Shown piece after piece: positions 1-16,031 of a stretch of DNA of 64,000 nucleotides (positions are counted from its first letter, which is position 1; the number at the start of each line of letters is the position of its first letter). The stretch spans positions 99,951,668-100,015,667 of the forward strand of contig OY740774.1 of assembly GCA_963513935.1 (NCBI GenBank), given 5' to 3'. The notes under the pieces were generated by a model that saw only the letters and a program-made list of their open reading frames with translations, made no database searches and was not told where the DNA came from. Origin of the DNA: Aphrophora alni (taxonomy: Eukaryota; Arthropoda; Insecta; Hemiptera; Aphrophoridae). Made by a program: the position numbers and the translations under genes.

Positions 1-699
1 TCTATCCACTCATATTTTACATCAAAATTCTTATTTGCACTCCCAAGCTGTCAATTCTAGCAACATATCTCGTCCAACATAATCAGTTTATTTTCATTAG
101 GCTAATTCTGCACTAGTTTCTCTATCTCATGACTGCTTATATTATAAATATTCCATCCACATGTATCCCACTGTAAATACTTCTCATAATTCTTCTTTCA
201 AAGATCAATTCAATATTTTGAAGAGAGAATTCTGTAACTTTCCTGAGCTAGTTACACACACATCAGTAACTCGGAACTTGTAGGCTTCACAGCTCACAGA
301 TATTTGGATTAAATTGAAGTATACTTTTAGTATATGACGGGGAAGGTTGCTACCACATTCATTGATAGAATCTCTACTCCTTTGGCTCATGTTGGTATTG
401 TGGCTCTACGCCAAATTTTACTTTCTACAAAATATGTAATATAGGGAAGATTACTTTCCCCGTTTTTCAAAAAAATATAAATTTTGCTACAGGGAAATCA
501 TGGCTAATAATAGATCACTGTTTATCATATGAATAATATACAATACAGAGATCTAATTCTAAAATAAATAAAATACATTTATAATGATCTCTGTGTAATG
601 TTCTACAGGTCAAACAAGTGGACCAATTTTTATACAAAATTAGGTATGGGAGATATTTATCCAAATGTCAAAGAATTTTTTCGATAAATTCTTAATTTG

Positions 700-1680
700 A
701 GGGTAGCTGCCATAAGACCACTTATGGTTTTTTTGGATTTTTTTAAAATTAGCTTTAACAATTTTTATCAAATCTTGTTCAAATGTACACGGGTAGTTGG
801 ATACTAACGAACGTCTTGATCTGACAAGCCGTTCAGTTCCCTCACCACTGCTGCCGCTGCGTCATTGACCTTTCCACTCCTTTGCACCAGTCTGACGCTA
901 AAAGCGAGGCACTACAGTCGTTTATTGTTTATTTGTCCGACTTTAAAATGTGTGACAAAATCCCACCAAATGTGAAGTTCGTAGTATCAAAGCGAAAAAA
1001 GTCCATCCTATCCAAATTTACAGACAAATAACAGAGGTTTATGGTAACGTGATGAATGAAGCTTCAGTTCAGAAATAAAACTGGATTTCACATAAAACTC
1101 CAGAAACAAAGTACCAGTCTATTCCCGATTCCCATCAAAATCAAAAAATCAAGAACGTTATGGTTACAGTCTTTTGGGATCAAAAGGGTGTCCTACTCAT
1201 CGACTACATCCCTGAAGACCATAAATGCAGCAGCCTAATGTCAGATCCTGCCCTGATTACACCGCACCATTCAAAAATATGGCTTGGATTAATGTCAGGC
1301 TTCTTCACGATAACGCACATCTGCATGCTGCTGCGGATGACGACGAACTTGCTTCGGTTGGCCCCGAATGATTACCATCCTTTTTTCCAAATTGAAGGAC
1401 TTTTTGGGCGGAAAAAACTATGAAAGTGACAACGAACTGAAAGAGGAAGTTAGTCTGTGGTTCAACAACTTGGCGGTAACTGAGTATGCAGAAGGCATAG
1501 AAAAGCTGATGAAACGCTACGACAAATGTTTAAATTTGAACAGCAAATATGTAGAAAAATAGCTAAGGTGTCAAATATGTTTTTAAATAAGTTTTGTTTC
1601 ATTATCATGATAAAAAATCATTCTTTACTTTCTAAACGACCCACATAGTTGTAACAACACAAACAAAATTTCCTTTAAAA
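700..1680 (+). mobile_element. mariner-family transposon relic (decayed transposase)
   Basis: A transposase start lies at 948 (MCDKIPPNVKF), a typical opening for insect mariners, preceded by a matching GC-richer leader. A helix-turn-helix fragment (QIYRQ, TEVYGNVMNEASV) follows to about 1070. The central part is largely deleted. From 1155 the catalytic half resumes: VMVTVFWDQKGVLL carries the first Asp, HDNAHLHAA the second, and APNDYHPFF the third of the D,D34D triad. The C-terminus (EGIEKLMKRYDKCLNLN, then YVEK and a stop at 1560-1562) is well preserved. Several frameshifts and deletions make it inactive. Ends and target duplication were not resolved, so the limits are approximate. Confidence 0.85.
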
Positions 1681-1841
1681 GAAAATTTAAAAAAAAAGAA
1701 GAAAATAAACCACAAAATAAGTCAAGAATAAAAATAAACAAAAACTACAATATATTATGATTTCTATAATAGGATAAATACCCACATACACTCACACACA
1801 CACACACACATACATACACAAAAGAAACACACATACACACA

Positions 1842-2260
1842 TAGTCTGTTCAAAAAGTATTTGACTTTGTGGTTTGTTCTTCATTAACAGCTACAGGACG
1901 AATTTCATGGATATTATTTGTAAGTTAAAATATCCACTCAAAATGGAATGTTGCTGAACCATTGCTTATCCACCACCCCACTCCCCACTCCTCCACAAGT
2001 TCTTGTACAATGATACAATAGTCCTGCATAACCAAAGACCACACTTGGTCAATGACCTCATCCTTTTGGTTTCTTGAAGGCCTACCACTCTCCATCGATG
2101 TGAGGGCATCTTTGAAATTATTGCCCCACTTCTTAATTTGTGTGATTCATAGTTGAAACCCTGCTGATTTTATAAATGGTTTCCATTTTGATATTTACAA
2201 GCTTGGTGCAATACAGTTGCTTATGTAGTTCCATCATTTTGCAAATTACAGGCACTGAGA
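1842..2260 (-). mobile_element. second mariner-like fragment
   Basis: Read on the minus strand, 1950-2150 gives a decayed N-terminal mariner segment, WGNNFKDALTSMESGRPS followed by DEVIDQVWSLV and IIVQELVEEWG. This matches the second helix-turn-helix and the GRPS linker of mariner and SETMAR-type transposases. The segment starting at 1842, AGTCTGTTCAAAAAGTA, resembles a mariner terminal inverted repeat. The catalytic core is absent. It is a separate, differently oriented element from the one just before it. Confidence 0.6.
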
Positions 2261-2578
2261 CCACTTCCATACTCACAGGCTAAAAGCCAGAGACTGGTGA
2301 TCTTTATGCACAGAAGGAAAAAATGCATGCATGTACAAGAAGATATCTTCCACCAAAATCATATCCCGTGTTATATTTGTTTCAACGAACAAAATTCATG
2401 TCAGATACTTTCTTTCACAAACCTTACACTAAATTTACTTCAATTTTAAGAAAGCAATCACGAGTTATAATACTGTTCTTACAGATATCAGATATACTGT
2501 ACACTGGTAATGATCCCTAGCAAAATTACGCTTCTATAAAAATTTCCTACAATAATCTAAAGAGACATACCAACTTAC

Positions 2579-2723
2579 CATAGTCTGGATTAAATATTTC
2601 TTCAACTATGAGTTGAAAAAATTCTTTGGACACGCCACCTTCGTCAATTCCTTGTTCTCCCTCAAATTCTACAACTAATTGTTTCTTTAAGTCTTTTGGA
2701 TTCTCCAGTGCAATAACTTCTAA
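2579..2723 (-). CDS. UBE3A: UBE3A exon (HECT domain N-lobe)
   Basis: The ninth placed coding exon, 145 nt, contributes codons 568-615 of the visible protein plus one base. The acceptor is TTTCAG before 2723 and the donor is GTAAGT at 2578. It encodes [16 protein letters not shown], then [18 protein letters not shown] and [11 protein letters not shown], almost identical to the first part of the UBE3A HECT domain, where E2-binding N-lobe structure begins. The next exon (starting around the MFTYDE segment in vertebrate UBE3A) and the catalytic cysteine near the C-terminus are outside the window. In the cell E6AP transfers ubiquitin from an E2 to substrates through that cysteine. Confidence 0.96.
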
Positions 2724-3612
2724 CTGAAACAACACTATGCAAGTTTAATATTTTTTACTGTAAACAATTTTATAACTAAAAATGACATATAATAAACTGC
2801 ACAGTATTAATTTTTGGTTTAATTTTCTACTTTACTTATAGCAGAAAAACCACTTTGAAAACTGAAAATTTGTCATACAGACAAAACTAGATCATCAAAA
2901 ACTCAAAATTAACAAGCAGTGAGAACCCAAAGAAAATTCTTCGCTATCACACCAAACAATTTGGAAGGTTTTATTTGAGACCTTACAGCCTATATTTTAA
3001 CCACATTTTGTCAAAATCATTTAGGTAATTTAGGAAAATTCAGAAAATTGAGTTTTGATCTCATAGCAGTTTCTACACTAAATTTGTTGTTGATTGTTAT
3101 TTGATGTTGTGTACAGGAGTGTACCGTGATAAAAATACCACAGTATACATTTTTGGGGGTAAACATTCAAAACAAAATTTAAAAGTATTAGTGATTTCAC
3201 TTACAAACATCATAAAATTAATTGAACCTGCACTTTTTATTAGTAATATAAAGTTAAATAACATTAAATGACACACGAAATACCAGATATAATCATTAAA
3301 ATTTCATTTTACACAAAAAACTATATTATATGAAATAATAATGCAACTTTAATTTTTCAGGATGCCAAAATTGTGATTTTTCTTCTGAATTCCCCAAATG
3401 TTTGTAGTTTTTAAGTTATAAACACTTTCCCTTTTCATTAACATATTCTAAATATTATTATAATTTCATTGTTTTTCAATTTGATAGGCAAGCTTATATT
3501 ATTTGTAACATTTAAATCATTTTAAATCCATTTTGAAAGCCCACAAATTAGTGAAATATTATTGTTTGAATTTATCCATTTGATTTAATAAAAGTAGTGG
3601 ATAAACACTATT
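2724..3612. other. UBE3A intron, AT-rich, nothing recognised
   Basis: Intron sequence between the acceptor at 2724 and the TTAA element. I see no coding potential, structured RNA or terminal repeats in it. Confidence 0.5.
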
Positions 3613-7281
<3,669 letters not shown>

Positions 7282-7464
7282 CCATATAAACATTTAAAAA
7301 TACTATAAATCTTGTTCTTAGTTTTTAGGCATTTCAATTACAAAAACCTTAATATAATTTTGTAAAAAAGAGCTAAATTTTGTTATTTTGCTTTGAATTG
7401 AAACATCATCTGTTTGTTGCCTGTGGAAATAAGTGTTTTACTTCTATTGACTTATAAATGTAAA

Positions 7465-7468
<4 letters not shown>

Positions 7469-7498
<30 letters not shown>
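7469..7498. repeat. (AT)n microsatellite beside a UBE3A donor
   Basis: Short AT array about 18 bp downstream, in transcript orientation, of the splice donor at 7515. Comparable AT arrays lie at 16819-16868, 40323-40357, 44903-44929 and 50545-50564. Confidence 0.9.
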
Positions 7499-7500
<2 letters not shown>

Positions 7501-7515
7501 CTATTAAGTACTCAC

Positions 7516-7845
7516 TTCAACTAATGCATCATCTATAATGTGATCTCTTCTTACTTTTAGCCTCAAATAAGGGTTTGTTTGTTGACCTACAATTGTTTGC
7601 AAGAAACTCATTCTTCTTTCACTGTACATTCTAATACGATTATCATAATACAATCCTAATGTTTTGGTTGCTGGTGTTAGTACAAACGAATATTTCATGA
7701 AACTAAATTTGCCTAATCCTAAAGTATCGTTTTCACTACTTTTATAGTTGGCAAAATCTTTATCCATTTCCACCGTATCTGACAATGGTTCGTTGTAGAA
7801 CTCAGAGAAAGGCATTAGAGGCCGTCGACAATCCAATACATTGAC
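7516..7845 (-). CDS. UBE3A: UBE3A exon (pre-HECT and start of HECT)
   Basis: This exon is exactly 110 codons (458-567), phase 0 at both ends, with acceptor GACAG before 7845 and donor GTGAGT at 7515. It begins [20 protein letters not shown], matching the LDCRKPLIPFEEF segment of vertebrate UBE3A. It continues through [36 protein letters not shown] and [18 protein letters not shown]. The last stretch is the conserved entry to the HECT domain. The exon runs slightly upstream of its first in-frame methionine, so the open reading frame from that Met would miss VNVL. Confidence 0.97.
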
Positions 7846-9194
7846 CTGTCACAAAGAAAAAAAAGAATTTTTAAAATAGTATTTTTGGAAGACAAATATT
7901 ATTACTCTTGTAAATACAACACTACTATTAAAGAACCCTCTTGAATTCAAAAAAGCGGTTTGTGAAATTATATGCACCATCTGAGCAATGATATCACCTA
8001 AACAGATGGACTAATTTGAATGGAATAGCTCCATCTACTGGTTTTTTAATTATTATTTGGTGGTACCTATCGTAACACCTACACAACACTTCAAATGTTA
8101 CCTAGAATGTGAGACAAATCAGAAGAGAAATAGTTGTCATTGAAAATATCCAATTTGTTGTTTACAAAATGTCAGGAAATTGTAAACAAAATAAGTGTAG
8201 CTTTAGGACTGTAATAAGGAAAATAGTTTGGAAATCATTCAAATAGAGAAAAAATAAATATTCCAAAACCAAATCTTGAACTAAGATTAACTCTGCCTAC
8301 GTAAGTTGTGTTTGTCATTTATTACTACTTTTTAATTTATTTAATTATTACAAGATTAAACTAAAATATCAATTTTTGAGAGAAAAAAATTCATATTGGT
8401 CTTTATCATGTGCATGAGGGCGAGTCGTATAGTAGATTCTCTCTAATCCGATACCTAAGGAACCAAAGCTTTATTGGAAAATACTTGGACTACAGACGTT
8501 CATGAAGAATGTGTTTTCTTTTACAGTATAGTAGTATATCTACTATAATGGAACACTACGAAACATTATTATGTAATACAGTGCATGGAAGAAAAAAGGA
8601 ACACAGTAACTTAGAATAAATTGCAATTCAAAAACACATTAGAAAAACACTTGTACTGTAATAATTAAATATTTGAAATAATCAGTGATGGTTTTTTACT
8701 TATTTGTTTTAAAAGCATCAGTCATCGGTTTGACTTGAATATCTTAGAGGATTAGAATTTTCTTATAATTAACAACTCTCGTCAGTCCATCCCAGCAGTG
8801 TTAGCAGCCAACATAGCCTTGTAGTCCTCAGAGCTGCCACCAAAGTTTCTCAATCCCTTTTGAATTAAGTTGTCATTTTTAGGCCTTATCTATAAACACT
8901 TTTTATCTGCTCATTTGAATAAATATAATAAATACCACAGCACTTTTTAAATTTATCCAATTTACCTTCACTAGCTCTTGTCTTTTTTAAAATTGTTTTT
9001 TTTAAACAAATTGGCAAATAATGATAATATAATAAAAAAGTTATAATTTTTAAGCAAACTAAACTTAGTTCTATTGTTTCCTAATAAAATAGCAGTAGCA
9101 TATTTTCTAGTCTTGCTAGGCTAGCTGTGAAGCCCAAGTATTAATGACAAAAAGTAAAAATATATTTCTATAAGCCTACCATATCAAGTTACAT
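7846..9194. other. UBE3A intron, nothing recognised
   Basis: AT-rich intron sequence. Several short reading frames are broken and match nothing I know. No terminal repeats were seen. Confidence 0.45.
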
Positions 9195-9637
9195 ATTTTA
9201 TTATTATACATTTTTCGGACATTTGCCATCATTTGTGTGTTAAAAATCAAAACACGACGTTTCGGGAATAAGAATCAATTCCCATTATCAAGTGACTAAA
9301 AACTAAAGAAACATGAAACTACATCATGAAAACTTCTGAACCACGTCACTTGTTGCTGTATCTTTGATACAACAACACGTATTTGACGTTAGTTGTGTGT
9401 TACTGTGATTGTGTTTTTTGACTTCTCAGTTTTAGCTCTGAGATGCATGCTTAGATATTAAGTTTGGTGGTATTCTTATTTAATTTTACTTCTTACATAG
9501 GCTTAGTTTCTAGTTTCATGTTTCTTTAGTTTTTAGTCACTTGATAACGGGAATTGATTCTTATTCCCGAAACATCGTGTTTTGATTTTTAACACACAAA
9601 TGATGGCAAATGTCCGGAAAATGTATAATAATAAAAT
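9195..9637. repeat. Foldback element with GAAAC-hairpin motif in each arm
   Basis: The left arm from 9195 (ATTTTATTATTATACATTTT) is matched on the opposite strand by the right arm ending at 9637. Homology runs for about 130 bp per arm, including the segment CATTTGTGTGTTAAAAATCA and its complement. Each arm carries a conserved core: on the plus strand at 9540-9573 CTTGATAACGGGAAT, an 8-nt loop, then ATTCCCGAAACATCG; on the minus strand the same at 9292-9259. The spacer is about 180 bp. No coding capacity. Confidence 0.8.
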
Positions 9638-11001
9638 TGAACTTCCATCATTAACAAATAACTTCAAACAGAGGAAGTTACATATATTCATTGTTATTTT
9701 AAATATAAAATTATAATTAAAATGTTAATTTGAACGTAACAATACTACTTTTTACATGAGTAACATTGCAAAATTACAGCTCCTATGTTACCGCAACCTG
9801 CAATACATATCTTCGCAGAAGAAAGGCGAAGTCTTCCTCCAAAACTATGGTGTTGCTATAGCAATAGTAAGTGAGTAAGATGGGGGCTATGATATTTTAA
9901 TACAAGAGGTCTTCACTCTTCGGATGCTAGCTGTATAAAAGTATGTTGCTGTTATTAGTTATTAATATGTGTGTCTAGTATTTGTCGGTGTCCTGTGCAG
10001 ATCGCAGATGATTGTACGTGTATTACATTGGTATAATTCTAATTATTGTTTACAATAAATTATTTAACTATGGCAGTTTGTAAATTATATTTTATTTTTT
10101 TTAAACTATACTACATGATTAACCGACTGAAGTCGATTTATTGCAAAGTCGTTTTAATTAATAGACCTAAATAAATTCTAACAGTATAATTTTTACATCA
10201 CTTCCATAGTTTCATCTGTTGATTGTCAAAATTTCTCAATCATTATTATTTCACTATCATTTTTTGTGTAGTAGTGCTCTTAACTATATCCTATTGCTTT
10301 TATCTTTGCATTTGGATCAACAAAATATGTAATACATTATAATGAGTGATAAAGTTAATGATTTATTGGAACATTAAAAACACTAAAAACTAATTGAGAT
10401 AACCTGAATCTTCGGCTCACAATACGTCACTGAATAATAGTTATTGTTGTTCACAATTATTTATATTCACAAAATGTCTAGTGATTCAACCAAACATCTG
10501 CTGCTAGTCTACAATTATAAAATTCTAACTGTGTAAGCGCACCAATTAGTTCTAGGCCTACATTTGATTCATCCACAGCAGTTCACAGTGGCAAGTAATA
10601 TCTACGTGCAACATATTACAGATTCCCTTGTAATTAATTAGTGACAAATAATTATCCATTTTTTATAATAATATAATGGACATTTAAAATGAAATACACT
10701 ACTGCACAGATTTTGAGTTATGGTGTTATGTGATTGCAAGAAATCAGCCCATGGTCAATGTGAATTGAGAATGTTGTGTTATTCAACTCTATAGGTTTAC
10801 ATAGAAATACAGTAAAGCAAAAGTAAAGACGTTTCGTTTCTAACTTGACAATCTTGAATTATTTCCGGAAAAAATAATTACCATTTTTTCATTTTTTAAA
10901 ATATCATATTAACTAAGAAACAATTTTTCATTAAGTTGAACTCTACTATAAAGTTGTACATAATATTTTCTGAATACTACAAATTTACTAAACAAAAAAT
11001 A
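9638..11001. other. UBE3A intron, nothing recognised
   Basis: AT-rich intronic sequence with no supported coding, RNA or mobile feature. The TA dinucleotide at 11000-11001 is the left target duplication of the next element. Confidence 0.4.
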
Positions 11002-11693
11002 CAGTAGAGTTCCGCAAACTCAGCGTAATGTGGACCAGAAATGTGCCGAGTTTGTGAAATGCCGGGTTATCGGGAATAAGGGCAAAAATAAATTGTAATT
11101 GAAACACCAAAGCGGCGGCAATATCAAACGACTTTGTCGATAGTGGTATCCCATTGTCGGCGGTGTAAAAACAACGCGACACCAAAGCGGCGAGTAAAAC
11201 GATTTTGTCAATAGCGGTATCCCATTGTCGGCGGTGTAAAAACACCGTGGCATTAGCACCCGTCCGGAATAGCAACCATACACCTGCAAAAACGTTAGAT
11301 GGGCAGCTTTTTTTTCCACGAATCAATTTAGTATACATTATGGAAAATATATCATTTCTTTTCAGTTTTCTTTGACTGGTTATGATCTACGCACAGTATA
11401 TACAGTAAATAATAGAGCGAGTTACGAAAACGGAATCGTGTGTTGGTTTCGATTGAGACGCGGTTAAATGCGTTAAAAAGACTTGACAGAGGGGAATCTG
11501 TAAAAAAGCTTTGTGACGGGTTTAACGTGGGAAAAGTACCATCAACGATTCGAGCGATCGAAGTTAATGCCTGCTTTGGGATCTGCCGAACTTTTACAAA
11601 CATCGCTGTTTTAAGCAATTTTTTTTCCCGTCGGGGTCGCCGAGTAATCCGGACTGCCGGGTTATCGAGTGCCGAGTTTGCGAGACTCTACTG
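11002..11693. mobile_element. Non-autonomous pogo/Tigger-type DNA transposon
   Basis: The element starts CAGTAGAGTTCCGCAAACTC and ends with the complement of CAGTAGAGTCTCGCAAACTC, flanked by TA on both sides (11000-11001 and 11694-11695). These termini are typical of the pogo/Tigger branch of Tc1/mariner. On the plus strand 11435-11545 encodes LVSIETRLNALKRLDRGESV followed by KLCDGFNVGK. This resembles the first helix-turn-helix of the CENP-B/Tigger DNA-binding domain. No DDE catalytic domain remains, so it is an internally deleted derivative of about 692 bp. Two near-identical copies of an approximately 75-bp unit lie at about 11101-11250. Confidence 0.88.
11101..11252. repeat. Two-copy tandem repeat inside the Tigger-type element
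   Basis: The segment with ACACCAAAGCGGCG, then CGACTTTGTCGATAG and TATCCCATTGTCGGCGGTGT occurs twice in tandem with few differences. It is GC-richer than its surroundings and confined to the transposon. Confidence 0.85.
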
Positions 11694-11695
11694 TA

Positions 11696-12463
11696 TATGT
11701 AAGTGTAAATTAGAATTTTTGTGCTGATTCTCAATAAAGCTACTGTAAACAGTTCAAGGCCAACTAATTCCCCCATCTATGCTTAGTCTCACTAACATTG
11801 TTGTTTATCCCTTATTATATAACACATACTTTAATGCTTTATCAACTACCTTTTGTTTATAATTTTTTGACACTTGTTGAAGGCTACAGGATGAATGAAG
11901 CAAGTCATTTCCTGTCAATTACAGATGTCTCACTTCCAAAGTTCTGCTTTGTTTATTTAACTTGTAAATAAGGAAATTATTAACATGATAAAGCATAATA
12001 ATCATAAGGGGGAGGTTTATTTTAACAGTTGATAATCATAGCCTTTCTAGAAAACATAAGACTACCTACACTTTCATTACTTAGTACTATATACACAGAT
12101 TTTTATAATTATAAAGTGTAAGGGGTTAAACCAAAATAGAGATAAGACGTTTGGTTTCCAGTTCGAAATCATCAATTATTTTAGACTTTAAAAAAAATAA
12201 TTAATAAATATTACACTCTTTTCTATGAAATATATATGTAGCAAAATATATGTCACCTAATTTGTCTTTGTATTTCACACTTTTAATTTTAAATTTCATG
12301 ATGAAAAAATAAATAGTGCAGTAAAATATTATATTTTCTATTCAAGGTTTAAAGATTTTGATTCTGGAATTATTATTTTTAAATTATGGTCTTATGCAAT
12401 CAACAAAACTACTGTACATAAAAATTATGTTTATAAATAAATAAATCAAAGTGTAATTCTTAC
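11696..12463. other. UBE3A intron, nothing recognised
   Basis: AT-rich intron between the pogo-type element and the donor at 12463. I see no feature in it. Confidence 0.4.
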
Positions 12464-12640
12464 TTTAAGTTCAGTAGAGAGAGGGTCCTGTGATTGAATT
12501 GGTCTTGGAGACTTGTTATTACCAAATCCTCCCAACAAGCCCATATCATTCTCTATGGTTGTCTCAATATCTCCAGGCTCTTCTAGTCTTAGTTCTGATG
12601 AGTCCAGCTCACCAGCCAATAAATTGGCATAGTAGACAAT
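12464..12640 (-). CDS. UBE3A: UBE3A exon (middle region)
   Basis: An exon of 59 codons (399-457), phase 0 at both ends, with acceptor TAATCAG before 12640 and donor GTAAGA at 12463. It begins IVYYANLLAGELDSSELRLE, which aligns with the MVYYANVVGGEVD segment of vertebrate UBE3A. It ends DPLSTELK, matching the DPLETELGVK segment. Between them is a low-conservation acidic and glycine-rich linker (GLLGGFGNNKS), as expected for this part of the family. Confidence 0.94.
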
Positions 12641-12988
12641 CTGATTATACCACAATAAATTTTAGCAATATATACCAATATGTAAAAACAAAATTTATAA
12701 CTGAAACCGATTAAATAATTACTACAGAAGACCCCTCTCTGATGTGCTTTGTATGCCAAATGCTATGCACGCAGTAATTACAAATTATTGGTCACTTAGT
12801 AATATTTACTGAAAATGGAAATAACTACATAATTACATAATTTAATAAAAGTTAGTACTATTATCAAAATCAATATTGATAATCAATATTTGTTAACCTT
12901 AGTTATGGAATTTCTTTTAAACTATAAAACATATCATGTTAACAATTGTCATAATAAAAACAAAGGATTTTTGAAAATTAAAGGACAG
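12641..12988. other. UBE3A intron, nothing recognised
   Basis: Intron sequence between the acceptor and the foldback element. No feature seen. Confidence 0.4.
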
Positions 12989-13681
12989 TAATTGTTTACT
13001 TAAAGGTGGCGCCTTATTTTCTAGATTTTTTTTTTTTTTTTCGTTTACTACATACCTTACTTCTTAAGAATAAATAACGTTTTCCTTGCACAGATCACTA
13101 ACTTTTACTGAGAAATCAAAATCTAAAAACTACCAAATCCAACGTATTTATAGGTTAAAAACTTAATGGCAAATGTTCACATTTACGTCTCATATGTTAC
13201 TAAAGATGTTTTAATCTATAGATCACAGATCACGTAATATGCTGTGACTCCTCCATATTAATAATCTAATTTCAAATTATTAACTTCAATAACCCTACAA
13301 AAGGTTTGTCCAGGCATCTGGCCAAACCTGTCGAGATATATAATTATATCGCAAAGTAAGCAAATTATTAACTTTAATAAACGTACGAAAGGTAACTGGA
13401 CAAACCTGTTGTGATGTGAAATAGTGATCTAGCGTACTCATTGTGTTGTGCATGCGTCAAACCATACACTATTCTGATTGTTATTATGTCTTGCCATTAT
13501 GTGTAACCTATAAACCCGTCGATTTGATAGATAGATTTTAGATTGTGATTTTTTAGTGAAAAAAAGTGATCTGCACAAGGAAACATTATTTATTATTAAT
13601 AAGTAAGGTATATAGTAGACGATAAAAAAAATAATAAAAAATCCGGACAATAAGGTGCCACCTTTTAGTAAACAATTACCA
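12989..13681. repeat. Foldback element, GGTGGCGCC family
   Basis: Left arm 12989-13170 and right arm 13495-13681 are inverted copies. Left reads GTAATTGTTTACTTAAAGG, TGGCGCCTTATTTT, then CTACATACCTTACTTCTTAA and CCTTGCACAGATCACT; the complement of the right arm gives the same phrases with a few changes. The interior contains two inverted AAATTATTAACTT(C/T)AATAA segments with an adjoining ACGAAAGG motif. Related sequence occurs at 44414-44520, 45235-45380, 46950-47040 and 50455-50730, so this is a dispersed family. No coding capacity. Confidence 0.82.
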
Positions 13682-15640
13682 AAATGACTAATCAAACGGA
13701 ACTTTGATCATCATAATTGATAACTTTATGTCAACAAACTGTTGACGAAATATTACACAAGAAAAACATAATGTCCGTTTGTGTCAAAATTATTTTATGA
13801 AATAACCAACAAAGTGCGGGTAGGTATTAGTTTTGTTGCTTCTGTATGCCTCCTATATATGTATTTTGACAAGTATTGAAGTAATATCAGTGGTAACATA
13901 TTTACATTGGCTAGTAACCTATATTGAACACTTCGCCCTACTTCCATGTGCTTGGCACTGACAGGAGAACCTGTCTCCAACAGTAGGAGCTAATATACTA
14001 TACAGTAGGTAAGGATACTTGATCACTACACACTTTCACGGCTTCTCTTGTTACATTTTTAACGAATTTATAAAATCTTCAGCTATTTTATTATGGCAAA
14101 CACTGAAAATTCCGACTTTGATGAATTTGTACTCGGAACAATGAATGTGATGTTTTCAAGTGCATAATATCATGAAGGTATGAGATTAATGAGGGAAAAA
14201 ATATTATTCTGTACAATATAAGAGTGAACTTGAAAATAAACACAGTAAACAATAAGACGAAGAAACTGAATAAATATCCAGATACGGAATGTTCCAGGTA
14301 TGCCATTCGGCCTGGTCCACAAGCTGATATGGTCTGACAAATATGATGATAACCATACAAAACAAAATTATTAGCTTGAAGCATTGGGACTAATTTTTCA
14401 TAGAATTTTGCAGTTTTCTTTCCAGTTTTCATGTTATAATTATTACTATTCCACCTCTTACAAAGCTCTTTTCTTGACTTATTTAAGTCTTTGACTTAAA
14501 TTGAAAAGATGTTATTGACATCTTTTCTTGACTCTGTCTGACTTATTTAATATTTGTAACATTTTATATTAAAATATTCAATATTTTGTAAAAATAAAAA
14601 CAATGATCCAAAATTAGTTTGATTTATTTTATTAGCCCCCTACAGAGTTTCTTTAAAACGTCCTTATAAGAAAACAAAACTGTATTTTTTAAAACATATA
14701 GCCACCAATTATAGTGTAACGTTCAAATGGTCAAACATTAAATAAATGATATCCAGTTGGTCTAATGTTAATCTTATAGGAAGAAGTGGCTTAAACTATT
14801 TTTGTAGTTTAATAGACATAAATTAGTGATTTACTATTTTTTTAACTCTCAAGAATTCTTGCCCTTTTCCAAAAATGTAAAAATCTTTTAAATTTGTATG
14901 ATACTATTCTGGAAAAAATGAATAGAAACTTCATTTAAATTGCATTGAGTTACTTTTCAATTTGAATATTTGATTTAATAGATACAGTATTAGATAATAG
15001 ATGGTTTTTATTTAGAATCAATGTAACAATATAATCATCCATAAACTATGGTCACAGAGTATTATATGCTGAAAATTTAATATTTTTAAATTGCAATCAT
15101 GTTCAATGTACATTGCTTCCAGTCCTGTTCTTCACTTCACTACGGCAACTCAATATTCTCTTGTATAGACCTTGACATGGATATCTAGATTACTATGTTT
15201 TTTAGTTTTGTATAAGATCAAAACTTTCTCTTTTACATTTACTGATTTTGGTAGTTGGGGGGGGGGAGGAGGGGGTCAGTTTTTCTTTCTCATGTATAAA
15301 GAGAAAATGTCAAGTTTTTTACAGAAATGTCCGTTTTGAAGTTCACTAAGCATAAAAAAGTATTCTTTTTTAAACACTTTGAAGACTACCCCTTTAAGGA
15401 TTACTGTATCATGGTAACCTGGGCATTTTAATGTTATTTGTAAAAAATCCTAGTATTGTTCATTTCTGTGTTATCTAGAAACCTATTAATCATTTAAAAG
15501 AGCAGAAAATACAGTTTAATATGATAAATATATTATTATGAATAATATATGAATAATTATTATAGATACAAAAAATGTTATAAGTTTTTGGAAAAGGAGT
15601 ATTTATTGCAGAATATACAAATTGTAGCTTTAGTGTGGTA
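13682..15640. other. UBE3A intron, nothing firmly recognised
   Basis: Mostly AT-rich intron. A G-rich tract sits at about 15257-15276. Short open frames, such as one on the minus strand around 14091-14432, are low complexity or hydrophobic and match no family I know. Confidence 0.4.
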
Positions 15641-15647
15641 AATTTCT

Positions 15648-16031
15648 TCAAACACTGGGCATTTCAGGTTGATTATCTGCCATCCAAGATCTGTATCTGA
15701 CTGTTTGGAAGTTTTTTTTCTTTTTAGGCCTATTACAAATATTATTACTTCTACTAGTTGTAGGCCGAGCGCTGCCTACAATTGTGTAATCAGATTCTTC
15801 ATTGATAGGCCACAAAATCTGGGTCTTCAAATTGTTCAACAATTTCATCCTCTGAAATCCGAATCAAAAATGGGATAACATATATTTTCATGCCATACAA
15901 TGTTTGAATTATTAGCAGGCCTAATTGTACTTGATTCTTCAAAAAAAAAAACTACTACCTAAATCCTCATCACAAGAATATCTTTCCGATAAGATATCAC
16001 TTATCATTTCTCTTGTTTTAGGATCCATTTT
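15648..16031 (-). pseudogene. Possible piggyBac-like transposase N-terminus
   Basis: On the minus strand, from an ATG at about 16030, the sequence reads MDPKTREMISDILSE, then SCDEDL. After a short A-rich break it continues ISEDEIVEQFEDPDFVAYQ and stop codons. An opening rich in Asp, Glu and Ser after a basic start is common in piggyBac-type transposases, which is the only basis for this call. The catalytic core is not present and TTAA-flanked ends were not found. It could equally be another decayed gene fragment. Confidence 0.28.

Larger units (their letters stand above)
1..2578 (-). other. UBE3A intron downstream of the last visible exon
   Basis: This stretch follows the donor of the exon ending at 2579. 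I searched it on the minus strand for the next expected HECT piece (the tryptophan and phenylalanine-rich segment after NPD) and saw none, so the rest of the gene lies before position 1. It contains two mariner relics, listed separately. Positions 1-700 are AT-rich with nothing I can name. Confidence 0.6.

Noticed and set aside
205..390. Minus-strand open frame considered as the next UBE3A HECT exon
   Set aside because: The translation shows none of the conserved residues expected after NPDxG in UBE3A.
11020..11338. Overlapping minus-strand open frames in the Tigger-type element
   Set aside because: They run through the internal duplication and terminus and match no transposase; the plus-strand DNA-binding fragment is the real remnant.
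14091..14432. 113-codon minus-strand open frame
   Set aside because: The sequence is largely hydrophobic low-complexity without family motifs, in AT-rich intron where such frames occur by chance.
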